From assembly GCF_019904295.1 (NCBI RefSeq), contig NZ_CP065359.1, positions 831,001-895,000 on the forward strand: a stretch of DNA of 64,000 nt, read 5' to 3'. Positions 27,861 through 35,831 of the stretch are shown here, in pieces. The first letter of the stretch is position 1. Every line of letters begins with the position of its first letter. A program made the position numbers and the translations under genes. The stretch comes from Ruegeria sp. SCSIO 43209. GTDB taxonomy: Bacteria > Pseudomonadota > Alphaproteobacteria > Rhodobacterales > Rhodobacteraceae. Below the pieces are notes generated by a model that was not told the DNA's origin, made no database searches, and was given only the letters and a program-made list of their open reading frames with translations.

Positions 27861-28427
27861 ATGCCCTGTCTTCTAATCATCACGCACCCCGAGGTCATCA
27901 TTGACCCGAACACCCCCATTCAGGACTGGGGGCTTAGCGCGGTAGGTCGCCGCCGCGCTGCGGCCTTCGCAACCAGCGGAATTTTTGCAGAGGTTACCCA
28001 CCTATGGGCCAGCACCGAGCAAAAGGCCCGCGAGACGGCCGACATCCTGGCTGCGCCCCGAAGCCTGCGGATAAAACAAGATGCCGCACTTGGCGAGAAT
28101 GATCGAAGCGCCACCGGTTTTCTGCCGCGTGACCGGTTCGAAGCTGCCGCTGACGCATTCTTTGCCCACCCCAACACCAGTTTTCGCGGCTGGGAAACTG
28201 CCGTTGCCGCCCAGCGGCGCATACACAAGGCAGTGACTTCGATTATCGAAACGCATGATGGCATTGACCTCGCCATCGTTACCCATGGGGCCGTCGGGAC
28301 CCTTCTGTGGTGCTCCTTGTCGGGCCGTCCTATCGATCGGGGGTATGACCAGCGCGGGCAAGGCCATTATTGGCAAGCCGATCTAACGGACCTTAAACCG
28401 CTGAGTGGATGGCGCTCAATCGACTAG
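27861..28427 (+). CDS. Histidine phosphatase superfamily protein (divergent RHG motif)
   Basis: This 188-residue cytoplasmic phosphoglycerate-mutase-like protein has the N-terminal motif LLIITHPEV where the family has RHG: the catalytic His is kept, the Arg and Gly are replaced. Further conserved parts are LSAVGRRRAAAF, HLWASTEQKARETADIL with the second Arg position as Lys-Ala-Arg, and the second His in IVTHGAVGTLL. It probably hydrolyses a phosphate monoester, although the missing Arg could alter activity. The ATG is adjacent to the ATPase stop, and the gene converges on the inositol-monophosphatase gene with 4 bases between stops. Confidence 0.8.
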   Translation: MPCLLIITHPEVIIDPNTPIQDWGLSAVGRRRAAAFATSGIFAEVTHLWASTEQKARETADILAAPRSLRIKQDAALGENDRSATGFLPRDRFEAAADAFFAHPNTSFRGWETAVAAQRRIHKAVTSIIETHDGIDLAIVTHGAVGTLLWCSLSGRPIDRGYDQRGQGHYWQADLTDLKPLSGWRSID

Positions 28428-28431
28428 ACTG

Positions 28432-29223
28432 TCAGGCCTGCCATGCGTTCTCAGAGATTTCACGCAAAGTATTAAACACATCCGGAGTACCAGCGATCAC
28501 CCGACCGCCGTTGCGGATCATTACACCTGCGTCCTGATCTTCAACCACGCCGCCTGCTTCCGCGATCATCAATTGACCAGCCAGACAATCCCAGGCGTTC
28601 ATATGTTCTTCGACATAGCCAAGCAGCCGGCCCGCTGCGACATAGGCCAGTGACAGCGCGCCACTGGCGTTTCTGTGAAACATGGCCCCACGCTCGATCA
28701 GGTTCGCGACGATTGGAACAATGTTACGGTTATCCACCCGGTTCGAATAACCCACTGCCACCGTTCCTTGATGCAGCGCAACACCCGAAGGGACCCTCAT
28801 TGGCGCATCATTCAGTGTTGCCCCGCCTCCGCGCGAGGCTACGAAGGTCTCATTGATATTTGGGTCATGGATTACACCGATCTCGGTATTTTCCTCAGCG
28901 ACGCCCGCCAGAACGATGGTCCAGGCCGGAATGCCATTGACGAAATTCGTGGTGCCATCGATTGGATCGATCACCCAGTCAAATCCGCTTGAACCTTGTG
29001 TTTCACCATGCTCTTCGCCAAATATGCCATCGTTGGGCCAAGCCTCGGCGATCCTCTGGCGGATGAAGGTTTCGACATTCCGGTCTGCCTCGCTGACCCA
29101 ATCCTGTGCGCCTTTTTGATCGACGATCAAACCGCCCCGGTCGGAGAAATATCTGGAGGCGATTGTGCCAGCTTCCTTGCAGATCGCGATCGCGAAGTCT
29201 TTGCGTTCTTTGAGGTAATCCAT
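28432..29223 (-). CDS. Inositol monophosphatase family phosphatase
   Basis: This 263-residue Mg-dependent phosphatase has all family motifs: GEEHG (about 69-73), WVIDPIDGTTNF (about 82-93) with the metal-binding Asp residues, and NAWDCLAGQLMIAEAGG (about 207-223). It could act on inositol phosphate, histidinol phosphate, nucleotide or sugar phosphates; the motifs do not separate these. It is convergent with the AfuABC-histidine-phosphatase operon and is the third phosphatase in the cluster, which supports a role in releasing phosphate from imported esters. Confidence 0.88.
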   Translation of the reverse strand: MDYLKERKDFAIAICKEAGTIASRYFSDRGGLIVDQKGAQDWVSEADRNVETFIRQRIAEAWPNDGIFGEEHGETQGSSGFDWVIDPIDGTTNFVNGIPAWTIVLAGVAEENTEIGVIHDPNINETFVASRGGGATLNDAPMRVPSGVALHQGTVAVGYSNRVDNRNIVPIVANLIERGAMFHRNASGALSLAYVAAGRLLGYVEEHMNAWDCLAGQLMIAEAGGVVEDQDAGVMIRNGGRVIAGTPDVFNTLREISENAWQA

Positions 29224-29399
29224 TGGGAATCCAAATCATATCTGTTGTTGGCCAAAACTGTGCAGGCTTGGTGATGGAATGGCAAATACCAAATGCTGGT
29301 GAACTCGGTCCGGGGCAGCCAATGACAGGCGTGCCTTCAACCGCATTTCGCGTCTTCAAAACGGGGCGCGCAGGTTTCGTGCTAAACACGATGCTGTAA
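29223..29399 (+). CDS. Possible 58-residue ORF, unrecognised
   Basis: An open frame runs from TTG 29223 to TAA 29397-29399 with protein-like composition (IISVVGQNCAGLVMEW, then FRVFKTGRAGFVLNTML). An internal ATG lies at 29274. There is no clear ribosome-binding site. It sits between the start of the inositol-monophosphatase gene and the tRNA-derived repeat. It may be a small gene, the end of a disrupted one, or chance. Confidence 0.2.
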   Translation: MGIQIISVVGQNCAGLVMEWQIPNAGELGPGQPMTGVPSTAFRVFKTGRAGFVLNTML

Positions 29400-29433
29400 G
29401 AATACGTCGCCGGGAACGATTTTGGCATTGAAG

Positions 29434-29452
29434 AAAATGGTAGCCCGTAGGG
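29434..29452 (-). repeat. Distal copy of tRNA-Glu 3' end (attachment-site-like direct repeat)
   Basis: The 19 bases here are identical to 30846-30864, which are the last 15 bases of the first tRNA-Glu gene (including CCA) plus 4 flanking bases. Such a partial duplication of a tRNA 3' end is the standard footprint of site-specific integration. The two copies are 1412 bases apart and bound the DUF2806 gene. Confidence 0.75.
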
Positions 29453-29799
29453 AAAACATGGACTGCCAAGTAAAACAATTGCTTACACGGGCTAACCCCT
29501 CTCTAACTATTCTTAAGCGCACCTGATAAAATTGAGTCGTATGGCTAACCATTGCTGCATGACTTCAGCAAGGAAAGCTCTATGAACGGGAAAATCTACC
29601 TCAGTTTGTTGTAATCCTATTCTTCTAAATCAACGCAAATTTTTGCAACGAAAGTTGCACAGGTGGCGCTATCTGAGTCGGATCAGCGGAGAACGACTTT
29701 AGACTATCGGCGACTTCTACAGCCCAGTTTTTCTGCTTGGATAATTCGAGTTGTTTGCTAAGTTTTCGCGCTGTGAACTATGGCCAACAGGATTAACAG
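29453..29799. other. Non-coding stretch inside the tRNA-bounded element
   Basis: These bases look more A+T-rich than the flanks and carry no convincing ORF or integrase remnant. A small perfect hairpin with arms TGCAAC/GTTGCA and a GAAA loop lies near 29643-29658. The region presumably holds the promoter of the DUF2806 gene. Confidence 0.5.
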
Positions 29800-30744
29800 A
29801 TGTCCGAATCCGAAGAAGAAAATATCGCCGCCTCCTTACTTGAGGTGGCGGGAGAAATTGGTGTTCCTGACCCGGTTCAGAAGGGTTTTCTCAAAGCTGC
29901 AAATCGTTTGATTGGTGCTGCAATCGACATACCTGCCGCTTGGCTTGAGGGCTTTGCGTCGGATCACCGAGCGTCCGCGGATGCCCGGCGGGAGTTGCAG
30001 ATGGCAGCGGCAAAAAAAATCTCTGCTGATTTTGGCGGTAGTTCGGACTTGGCCAACAGAGCCTTTGCCCAACAAGCATCACGAATTCTCCGTACCCAAG
30101 TGAATTTAGAGGATGTCGTTGCTCGCACTGCCGAGGAACTCGCGTCCGACCGCCAGCCCGATAATCCGTTAGGGTCTCCATCTGATGACTGGCTTGAAAC
30201 TTTTCGTGCCGAGGCAGAGTTAAGATCAGAAGAGGATATTCAATCCGCTTTTTCTAGAATACTTGCTGGAGAAATACGTCGTCCGGGCACCTTCTCGATC
30301 CGCACCGTTCGTGCAATTGGGCAAATGGACCAACAAACAGCTAGAGTCTTCCAAAATTACGCGAATGTTTGTGTAAGTGTAGCCGGAGGATTCGATGTGC
30401 GAGTTCCTAGTTTGGGTGGCAATGCCAACCAGAACCGTTTAGGGGTTTTTGGTCTCAGCTTTGGCGACCTCAATACTTTGCAAGAAAACGGTTTGGTCCA
30501 AACCGACTATCATTCATGGATGGAATACTCGCAATTCGCGAGAAACCGTGTCCCGCTAGAGTATGCTGGTAACAGATTGATTTTGTCTCTCAGTAATCCG
30601 AATACTTCAAGTGTCAGAGTGAATGGACCTGCACTGACTACGGTAGGGCGCGAATTACTAAAGATCACCGATCCTTCCGAGAACGAAAAGTATACAATTG
30701 AACTAAAATCTTTCCTCGAGAGCGCGGGCCTGAAGTTAGAGTAA
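29800..30744 (+). CDS. DUF2806-like protein, lone cargo gene of a tRNA-Glu-bounded element
   Basis: This 314-residue protein has no signal peptide or clear membrane helix. An acidic N-terminus is followed by an alpha-helical region and a conserved-looking core at about 125-185 (DWLETFRAEAELRSEEDIQ, FSRILAGEIRRPGTFS, RTVRAIGQM), which matches my recollection of the DUF2806 family; the C-terminal part has LTTVGRELLKI. The function is unknown. Codon and base use look more A+T-rich than neighbours. It lies alone between direct repeats of the tRNA-Glu 3' end, which suggests horizontal arrival. A role in defence or element maintenance is possible but unproven. Confidence 0.7.
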   Translation: MSESEEENIAASLLEVAGEIGVPDPVQKGFLKAANRLIGAAIDIPAAWLEGFASDHRASADARRELQMAAAKKISADFGGSSDLANRAFAQQASRILRTQVNLEDVVARTAEELASDRQPDNPLGSPSDDWLETFRAEAELRSEEDIQSAFSRILAGEIRRPGTFSIRTVRAIGQMDQQTARVFQNYANVCVSVAGGFDVRVPSLGGNANQNRLGVFGLSFGDLNTLQENGLVQTDYHSWMEYSQFARNRVPLEYAGNRLILSLSNPNTSSVRVNGPALTTVGRELLKITDPSENEKYTIELKSFLESAGLKLE

Positions 30745-30789
30745 CTATGGCCTTAGGTGCTACTGTTGTGGAGTTGTTATGGGAACCAC

Positions 30790-30811
30790 CAACCAAACGA
30801 TGATTTGGTTG
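30790..30811 (+). terminator. Hairpin after the DUF2806 gene
   Basis: CAACCAAA (30790-30797) pairs exactly with TTTGGTTG (30804-30811) around six bases, with a further outer GGAAC/GTTCC pairing. There is no strong T-run, so termination is only likely from position. Confidence 0.4.
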
Positions 30812-30845
30812 AAGATAGTTCCTTAAGTCATTGATAAATAAAAGA

Positions 30846-30864
30846 AAAATGGTAGCCCGTAGGG
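30846..30864 (-). repeat. Proximal tRNA-Glu 3'-end copy of the direct repeat
   Basis: This copy is part of the intact tRNA-Glu gene and is identical over 19 bases to 29434-29452. Integration at the tRNA 3' end would leave the intact gene on this side, as seen. Confidence 0.75.
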
Positions 30865-30924
30865 GAATCGAACCCCTCTTTCCAGGTTGAAAACCTGGCG
30901 TCCTAACCGATAGACGAACGGGCC
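30850..30924 (-). tRNA. tRNA-Glu(TTC), copy 1
   Basis: The 75-base cloverleaf includes an encoded CCA. The acceptor GGCCCGT pairs with ACGGGCT, the anticodon stem CCAGG/CCTGG encloses TTTTCAA (anticodon TTC), and the T arm GGGG-TTCGATT-CCCC is intact. The 3' end is the proposed attachment site. Confidence 0.97.
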
Positions 30925-30929
30925 ACTCT

Positions 30930-30958
30930 GGCTAACCTACGAAATCCCTAGGTTAGCC
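30930..30958. repeat. 10-bp inverted repeat in the tRNA-Glu spacer
   Basis: GGCTAACCTA (30930-30939) and its exact complement (30949-30958) flank nine bases; a further GCTAACCTA follows at 30962-30970. It lies between the two tRNA-Glu genes and may be a processing hairpin in the precursor transcript. Confidence 0.6.
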
Positions 30959-30995
30959 AACGCTAACCTATTGGGAAATAGGCAAAATTTCAAGC

Positions 30996-31070
30996 TGGTA
31001 GCCCGTAGGGGAATCGAACCCCTCTTTCCAGGTTGAAAACCTGGCGTCCTAACCGATAGACGAACGGGCC
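30996..31070 (-). tRNA. tRNA-Glu(TTC), copy 2
   Basis: The sequence is identical to the first copy over all 75 bases, including encoded CCA. Both lie downstream of recJ on the same strand, 71 bases apart. Between this gene and recJ is a run of eight C at 31107-31114 but no other feature. Confidence 0.97.
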
Positions 31071-31179
31071 ACGCTGGCTTGTGGAGGGCCTTTTACGGTT
31101 TACCTTCCCCCCCCGCAAGACGAAAAACGCAAGGCTGTGAAACTTTTTTGGCCGTTCCTGAGCGGCGTTGAAACGGTTG

Positions 31180-32922
31180 TCAGACAGCTTCTGCCGCGTC
31201 TTCCAGCCGCAGCTGCACGCTCTGTCGTCCGCCCCAGGTATTCACCTCAAGCCGACCCGCGAAATGGAACCGCGCGCCGCCGTGATTAGACAGGCGATCC
31301 CCCAACGGGCCGTCGAACGCGCCAAAGGCGATGGCATCCAGTCCGCCAGACATTCCATCCGAAAGTGACAGCTTCAAATGTGTTTCGCCCACGCGTTTAG
31401 CAAAGCGCACTTGCAGATCAGGCAGCGCATAGCGCGGGGCAGGGGCACCGGCCCCGAAAGGACCCGCTTTCTCTACCTGTTCGATCAGATCGACTGTCGC
31501 GGCCCCGGGCATCAGCGCCCCGTCCAGTTTCAAGTCGGCGGGACCGCCTTGGCCTGCACCCTGCTTGGCCAGAAGCTCGGACAGGCGCGACATTGCAGGC
31601 TCCAACTGATCACGCATCACCGTGAGACCGGCCGCCATCTTGTGGCCACCACCCTTGACTAGCAGCCCTTCGGCAGCCAGTCGCTGGATCGACGCGCCCA
31701 GATCAACGCCCGAGATCGACCTGCCTGAACCTTTGCCCTCATCCCCGTCGAACCCGATCACGATAGCGGGCCGGTTTGCCGACTCTTTCAGCCGCGAAGC
31801 AACGATACCTACCACCCCGGGATGCCAACCGTCGCCTGCGGCCCAGACCAGCGGCGCATCCAACCCACGGTCCTCGGCTTGCGCCAAAGCCGCCGCGCGG
31901 ACCGCGTTTTCGATCTCGCGCCGTTCCGAATTCAGGGCATCCAGCCGCTCGGATAAGGCTTCGGCCTCAGTGATCGAGTCCGTGCTCAGCAGCCGCGCGC
32001 CAAGATCAGCCTGACCAATGCGACCGCCAGCATTGACGCGCGGCCCCAGCAGAAACCCCAGATGATAGCTGTTGGGCGCGGTATCCATGCGCGCCACGTC
32101 TGACAACGCGACCAAACCAGGCCTTTGCCTTTGGGTCATCACTTTCAGGCCCTGTCGAACCAGCGCCCGGTTGGCGTCGATCAACGGCGCAACGTCCGCC
32201 ACCGTGGCCAGCGCCACCAGATCGAGCATTGCCATCAGATCCGGCCCCTTGGCCCCGGCCTCACGCAACTGACGACCCGCCTCGACCAGCATCAGGAACA
32301 CCACCGCAGCAGCGCAGAGATAGCCCAGATCGCCGCTTTCGTCCTGTCGGTTCGGGTTCACCACGGCGACGCAATCCGGCAGGGTTTCTGCACCCAAATG
32401 GTGATCCAAAACGATCACATCCGCACCCTTCGCCGCCGCGATAGGTTCGTGGCTCAGCGTTCCGCAATCCACGCAGATGATCAGGTCATGGCTAGCCGCA
32501 AGTTCCTGCATTGCAGGCACATTTGGCCCATAGCCTTCATCAATCCGGTCGGGCACATAAAGCGTCGCGGCAAGCCCCATCTGGCGCAGCCACACCAACA
32601 ACAACGCAGCCGAACTGCCCCCGTCCACATCATAGTCAGCAAACACTGCGATCTTTTGGCGCTTGCGCACAGCCTGTAGAAACCGGGCCGCAGCGACGTC
32701 CATATCTTTCATCGATCGCGGGTCGGGCAGCAGTTCCTTCAACTTGGGTTCCAGGAAACCGGCGGCCTCCATCACCGGTACACCGCGCCGTGCCAAAACC
32801 TGACAGACGGCGCGAGGCAGATCTGTCTGCTGCGCCATCATTTCTGCTGACCGCTCGACCTCAATCCCCGGTCCGATCCAGCGTCGCCCCGTCAGAGATT
32901 GCTCTACGCCCAGAAATGCCAC
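31180..32922 (-). CDS. recJ: Single-stranded-DNA-specific exonuclease RecJ
   Basis: This 580-residue cytoplasmic 5'-3' exonuclease acts in recombination and mismatch repair. DHH-family motifs are visible: VFADYDVDGGSSAALL (motif I), CVDCGT, VLDHHLG (the DHH motif) and NPNRQDESGDLGYLCAA. The DHHA1 part contains VKGGGHKMAAGLT. The length is normal. GAGGTGAG precedes the ATG at 32922. It is the third gene of the minus-strand hom-glpX-recJ run, after a stem-loop. Confidence 0.95.
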   Translation of the reverse strand: MAFLGVEQSLTGRRWIGPGIEVERSAEMMAQQTDLPRAVCQVLARRGVPVMEAAGFLEPKLKELLPDPRSMKDMDVAAARFLQAVRKRQKIAVFADYDVDGGSSAALLLVWLRQMGLAATLYVPDRIDEGYGPNVPAMQELAASHDLIICVDCGTLSHEPIAAAKGADVIVLDHHLGAETLPDCVAVVNPNRQDESGDLGYLCAAAVVFLMLVEAGRQLREAGAKGPDLMAMLDLVALATVADVAPLIDANRALVRQGLKVMTQRQRPGLVALSDVARMDTAPNSYHLGFLLGPRVNAGGRIGQADLGARLLSTDSITEAEALSERLDALNSERREIENAVRAAALAQAEDRGLDAPLVWAAGDGWHPGVVGIVASRLKESANRPAIVIGFDGDEGKGSGRSISGVDLGASIQRLAAEGLLVKGGGHKMAAGLTVMRDQLEPAMSRLSELLAKQGAGQGGPADLKLDGALMPGAATVDLIEQVEKAGPFGAGAPAPRYALPDLQVRFAKRVGETHLKLSLSDGMSGGLDAIAFGAFDGPLGDRLSNHGGARFHFAGRLEVNTWGGRQSVQLRLEDAAEAV

Positions 32923-32940
32923 ATCTCACCTCATGCACTA

Positions 32941-32966
32941 AGGCCGGACCCCTGCGGATCCGGCCT
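32941..32966 (-). promoter_or_regulatory. Strong stem-loop between glpX and recJ
   Basis: Eleven pairs (one G-U) form between 32941-32951 and 32956-32966 with a 4-base loop. No T-run follows on the minus strand before the recJ start 19 bases later. It may act as an mRNA stabiliser or attenuator, lowering recJ relative to glpX. Confidence 0.6.
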
Positions 32967-33012
32967 CTTGGTCTTTTATGAATACTCTTGCTGAAGGCGC
33001 TGGCGCAAGCCG

Positions 33013-33996
33013 CTATGCTTCGTTGTGTGGCCACATCGGCGTGCGGTAGGACATCCGCCGCACCGAGCCCGTTTTTGATCGCATGAGCAGCGTCGTTGTT
33101 TCAACCCAACCCGGTTCCCGCTTGATGCGCGGCAGCAGTGAGCCTCCGGTGACCCCAGTAGCGGCAAAGATTACATCCGCCGTTACCATCTCGTCGCGCG
33201 CATAAACACGGTCCAGATCGGTGATGCCCGCTTTGGCCGCCCGGCCACGTTCGTCGTCATTACGGAACAACAGGCGGCCAAAGATCTGACCGCCCATGCA
33301 TTTCAGCGCGGCTGCGGCAAGCACACCCTCGGGCGCGCCACCTTGACCCATATACATGTCGATGCCGGTCACTTCGCTTTCGGCGCAATGCATCACACCT
33401 GCGACGTCGCCATCTGTGATCAGGCGGATCGACGCACCGGTATCGCGGACTTCAGCAATCATCGCTTCGTGGCGAGGACGCTCCAATATGCATACGGTAA
33501 TATCCGCAGGCTCGCAGCCTTTGGCCTTGGCCAGCGCTTCAACTCGCTCGCGCGGGCTCATGTCCAAGCTTACGACACCTTCGGGAAAGCCCGGACCAAT
33601 GGCCAGTTTGTCCATGTATACGTCCGGAGCGTGTAGCATTGAGCCGCGCGGGCCCATGGCAATGACAGTCAGCGCGTTAGGCATATCCTTGGCGGTCAGG
33701 GTTGTGCCTTCAAGCGGGTCCAGCGCAATGTCTACGCCCGGGCCGTTACCAGTGCCAACCTCTTCGCCGATATAGAGCATCGGCGCTTCATCACGCTCGC
33801 CCTCACCAATGACAACGACACCCTCAATGTCCAGAAGGTTCAGTTGTTCACGCATAGCGTTGACGGCAGCCTGATCGGCAGCTTTCTCATCACCCCGGCC
33901 AACCAGAGAGGCGGACGCCAGCGCGGCCTGTTCTGCCACCCGTGCAAGGCCCAGAGACAGCAGGCGGTCGTTGAAATCGATCTTGGCAGCGTTCAT
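33013..33996 (-). CDS. glpX: Fructose-1,6-bisphosphatase class II
   Basis: This 327-residue gluconeogenic phosphatase converts fructose 1,6-bisphosphate to fructose 6-phosphate. GlpX motifs are GRGDEKAADQAAV, VVIGEGERDEAPMLYIGE, DPLEGTTL (metal and phosphate site) and MYMGQGGAPEGVLAAAALKC. The length matches the family. It lies between hom and recJ, a conserved order in Rhodobacterales. Confidence 0.95.
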   Translation of the reverse strand: MNAAKIDFNDRLLSLGLARVAEQAALASASLVGRGDEKAADQAAVNAMREQLNLLDIEGVVVIGEGERDEAPMLYIGEEVGTGNGPGVDIALDPLEGTTLTAKDMPNALTVIAMGPRGSMLHAPDVYMDKLAIGPGFPEGVVSLDMSPRERVEALAKAKGCEPADITVCILERPRHEAMIAEVRDTGASIRLITDGDVAGVMHCAESEVTGIDMYMGQGGAPEGVLAAAALKCMGGQIFGRLLFRNDDERGRAAKAGITDLDRVYARDEMVTADVIFAATGVTGGSLLPRIKREPGWVETTTLLMRSKTGSVRRMSYRTPMWPHNEA

Positions 33997-34067
33997 CTTC
34001 GCATATCCTTTGGTCAGCTAAGGCGTTTTATCCGGCATAGCCTGCGCGCAGCATAGGCCGCAAGGGG

Positions 34068-35354
34068 TCAGACTTGTTCGATACGCAGGGCGACGGGTTC
34101 TCCGGCCACCACATCGGTGGCGCGCAGGCCATCCAGTGCATGGTCCAGCGTCGCCCGCGTGGTTTTGTGGGTCACGATCAGCACGGGCGCTGTGCTTTCT
34201 GTGTGCCCATACTGCCGCATCCGGTCGATCGAGACGCCAGCATCGCCCAGAATCGCCGCGACCTTTGCCAGAGCGCCGGGCTTGTCCAGAAGACCGAGCC
34301 GCAGATAGTAGGGTGCAGGTAAGCCAGTAACGGCGGAGGCTGCGTCTTGTAGGGTCGTCGCAGGGCGGCCAAATGTCGGTATATGCAAGCCTCGCGCCAG
34401 ATCGCAAACGTCGCCCATCACCGCGCTGGCAGTGGGACCTTCACCGGCACCGGGGCCGCGCAGAACGATTTGTTCAACTGCGTCCCCATCCAGCACAACC
34501 ATGTTTGTTCCGCCTTCCAACTGACCTAGCGGAGAATTGCTCGGCACTAGACAGGGTTGCATCCGCTGTTCCAGTCCGCGCGCCGTTCGCTGTGCTACAC
34601 CCAACAGCTTGATGCGATACCCCATGTCGTGGGCCTGATGGATGTCATCGAGGCTAATATGCTGAATGCCCTCGATCTCGATCCCATCGAAATTCGGCTT
34701 GGTGCCAAAGGCAATCGAAGACAGCAGCGCCAGTTTGTGCGCCGCGTCGATGCCGCCAACATCCAGATTCGGATCGGCTTCAAGATAGCCAAGCTGCGCG
34801 CATTCCTCGAACAGGGCGTTATAGCCCAACTCCTGCGATTGCATCCGGGTCAGAATATAGTTGCAGGTACCGTTCATGACGCCCATGACACGCGTGATCT
34901 CGTTACCCGCCAGTCCTTCGGTCAGAGATTTGATTACCGGGATACCACCCGCGACAGCCGCTTCGAAGCGAATGACACGACCTGCGGCTTCGGCCAATTC
35001 CGCCAGTTCCTGCCCATGAATCGCCAGCAGTGCCTTGTTTGCGGTGACGACATCCTTGCCACTGTTCAGCGCCGCCTCGACCGAAGCTTTCGCGGGGCCG
35101 TTCTCGCCGCCCATCAGTTCGACAAAAACATCGATGTCTTCGCGTTTGGCCAATGCAACGGGATCGGTTTCCCATGCATAATCCGAGAGGTTTACGCCAC
35201 GGTCCTTGCTGGCATCACGGGCCGAAACTGCGGTGATCTCGATGCGACGCCCGGTGCGGGCGTGCAACAAATCGGCATGACGACGCACAATTTTAACCAC
35301 ACCCACGCCAACGGTTCCCAATCCGGCAATTCCAAGCCTCAGCGCCTGTGTCAT
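34068..35354 (-). CDS. hom: Homoserine dehydrogenase
   Basis: This 428-residue enzyme reduces aspartate semialdehyde to homoserine for threonine and methionine synthesis. The N-terminal Rossmann motif is GIAGLGTVGVGVV (about 8-20), the central signature KPNFDGIEIEGI and the catalytic region GGIDAAHKLALLSSIAFG are present, and an ACT regulatory domain (about 345-425, with AKVAAILGDAGVSIDRM) suggests feedback by threonine. It is the first gene of the hom-glpX-recJ run. A self-complementary CTGCGCGCAG lies after its stop at 34042-34051. Confidence 0.95.
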   Translation of the reverse strand: MTQALRLGIAGLGTVGVGVVKIVRRHADLLHARTGRRIEITAVSARDASKDRGVNLSDYAWETDPVALAKREDIDVFVELMGGENGPAKASVEAALNSGKDVVTANKALLAIHGQELAELAEAAGRVIRFEAAVAGGIPVIKSLTEGLAGNEITRVMGVMNGTCNYILTRMQSQELGYNALFEECAQLGYLEADPNLDVGGIDAAHKLALLSSIAFGTKPNFDGIEIEGIQHISLDDIHQAHDMGYRIKLLGVAQRTARGLEQRMQPCLVPSNSPLGQLEGGTNMVVLDGDAVEQIVLRGPGAGEGPTASAVMGDVCDLARGLHIPTFGRPATTLQDAASAVTGLPAPYYLRLGLLDKPGALAKVAAILGDAGVSIDRMRQYGHTESTAPVLIVTHKTTRATLDHALDGLRATDVVAGEPVALRIEQV

Positions 35355-35482
35355 TCCCTTGGGTCCTTTCTGCTCGCAATACCGCCCGCGATGGCGAAGT
35401 GTCCTTTGCGGGCTGCCTTAGCGGGTTCGAGGCAGGGGTGCAATCCGTCTAATCTTTTGGAGCTAGTGACGTGACCGAAATC

Positions 35483-35731
35483 CTAGTTAATCTCGGCATT
35501 CTGCAGCGCTTCGGCCTTTTCCGCCAACGCTTCGCTGCGTGCTGTCAGGTCTTCTTCTACCTCTTCCGCTTCGCTGATTGGATCGGTCGGAGGACCGAGG
35601 GCGGGATCTAAAGCAATAAGCTTGGGGTAGGGTGCCTTGCGCAATGCGGCGGTTTCGCTGCCTTCCAACTCTGGGATATTTGCGCAGCCGGCGGTGGCCA
35701 GCACAAAGAGAATGGGCAGCAAAAGCTTCAT
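35483..35731 (-). CDS. Small predicted lipoprotein
   Basis: This 82-residue protein has a lipoprotein signal peptide MKLLLPILFVLATAGC with Cys16 as the acylation site. The mature part is Pro-rich then acidic and helical (EAEEVEEDLTARSEALAEKA), possibly a short coiled coil. No family is recognised. The ATG at 35731 has GAAGGA upstream; the longer reading is rejected. It is divergent from the TetR regulator, whose candidate operator lies 69 bases upstream. Confidence 0.75.
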   Translation of the reverse strand: MKLLLPILFVLATAGCANIPELEGSETAALRKAPYPKLIALDPALGPPTDPISEAEEVEEDLTARSEALAEKAEALQNAEIN

Positions 35732-35799
35732 CGCAGTCCTTCGGGTCGCAGCGTGTATCCCGTGATGCACGTTTTGTCGGAATGGTTCAAGCGGGGTTC

Positions 35800-35821
35800 T
35801 ATCTGAACGTCTGTTCAGATA
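35800..35821. promoter_or_regulatory. Palindromic operator ahead of the TetR-type gene
   Basis: TATCTGAAC and its exact complement GTTCAGATA flank GTCT. It lies 10 bases before the start of the TetR-family gene, the usual place for autorepression, and may also affect the divergent lipoprotein gene. Confidence 0.7.
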
Positions 35822-35831
35822 CGATCGAAGC

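Noticed and set aside
31107..31114. Run of eight C as a phase-variable tract
   Set aside because: It lies in non-coding DNA between tRNA-Glu and the recJ stop, with no promoter or gene to switch.
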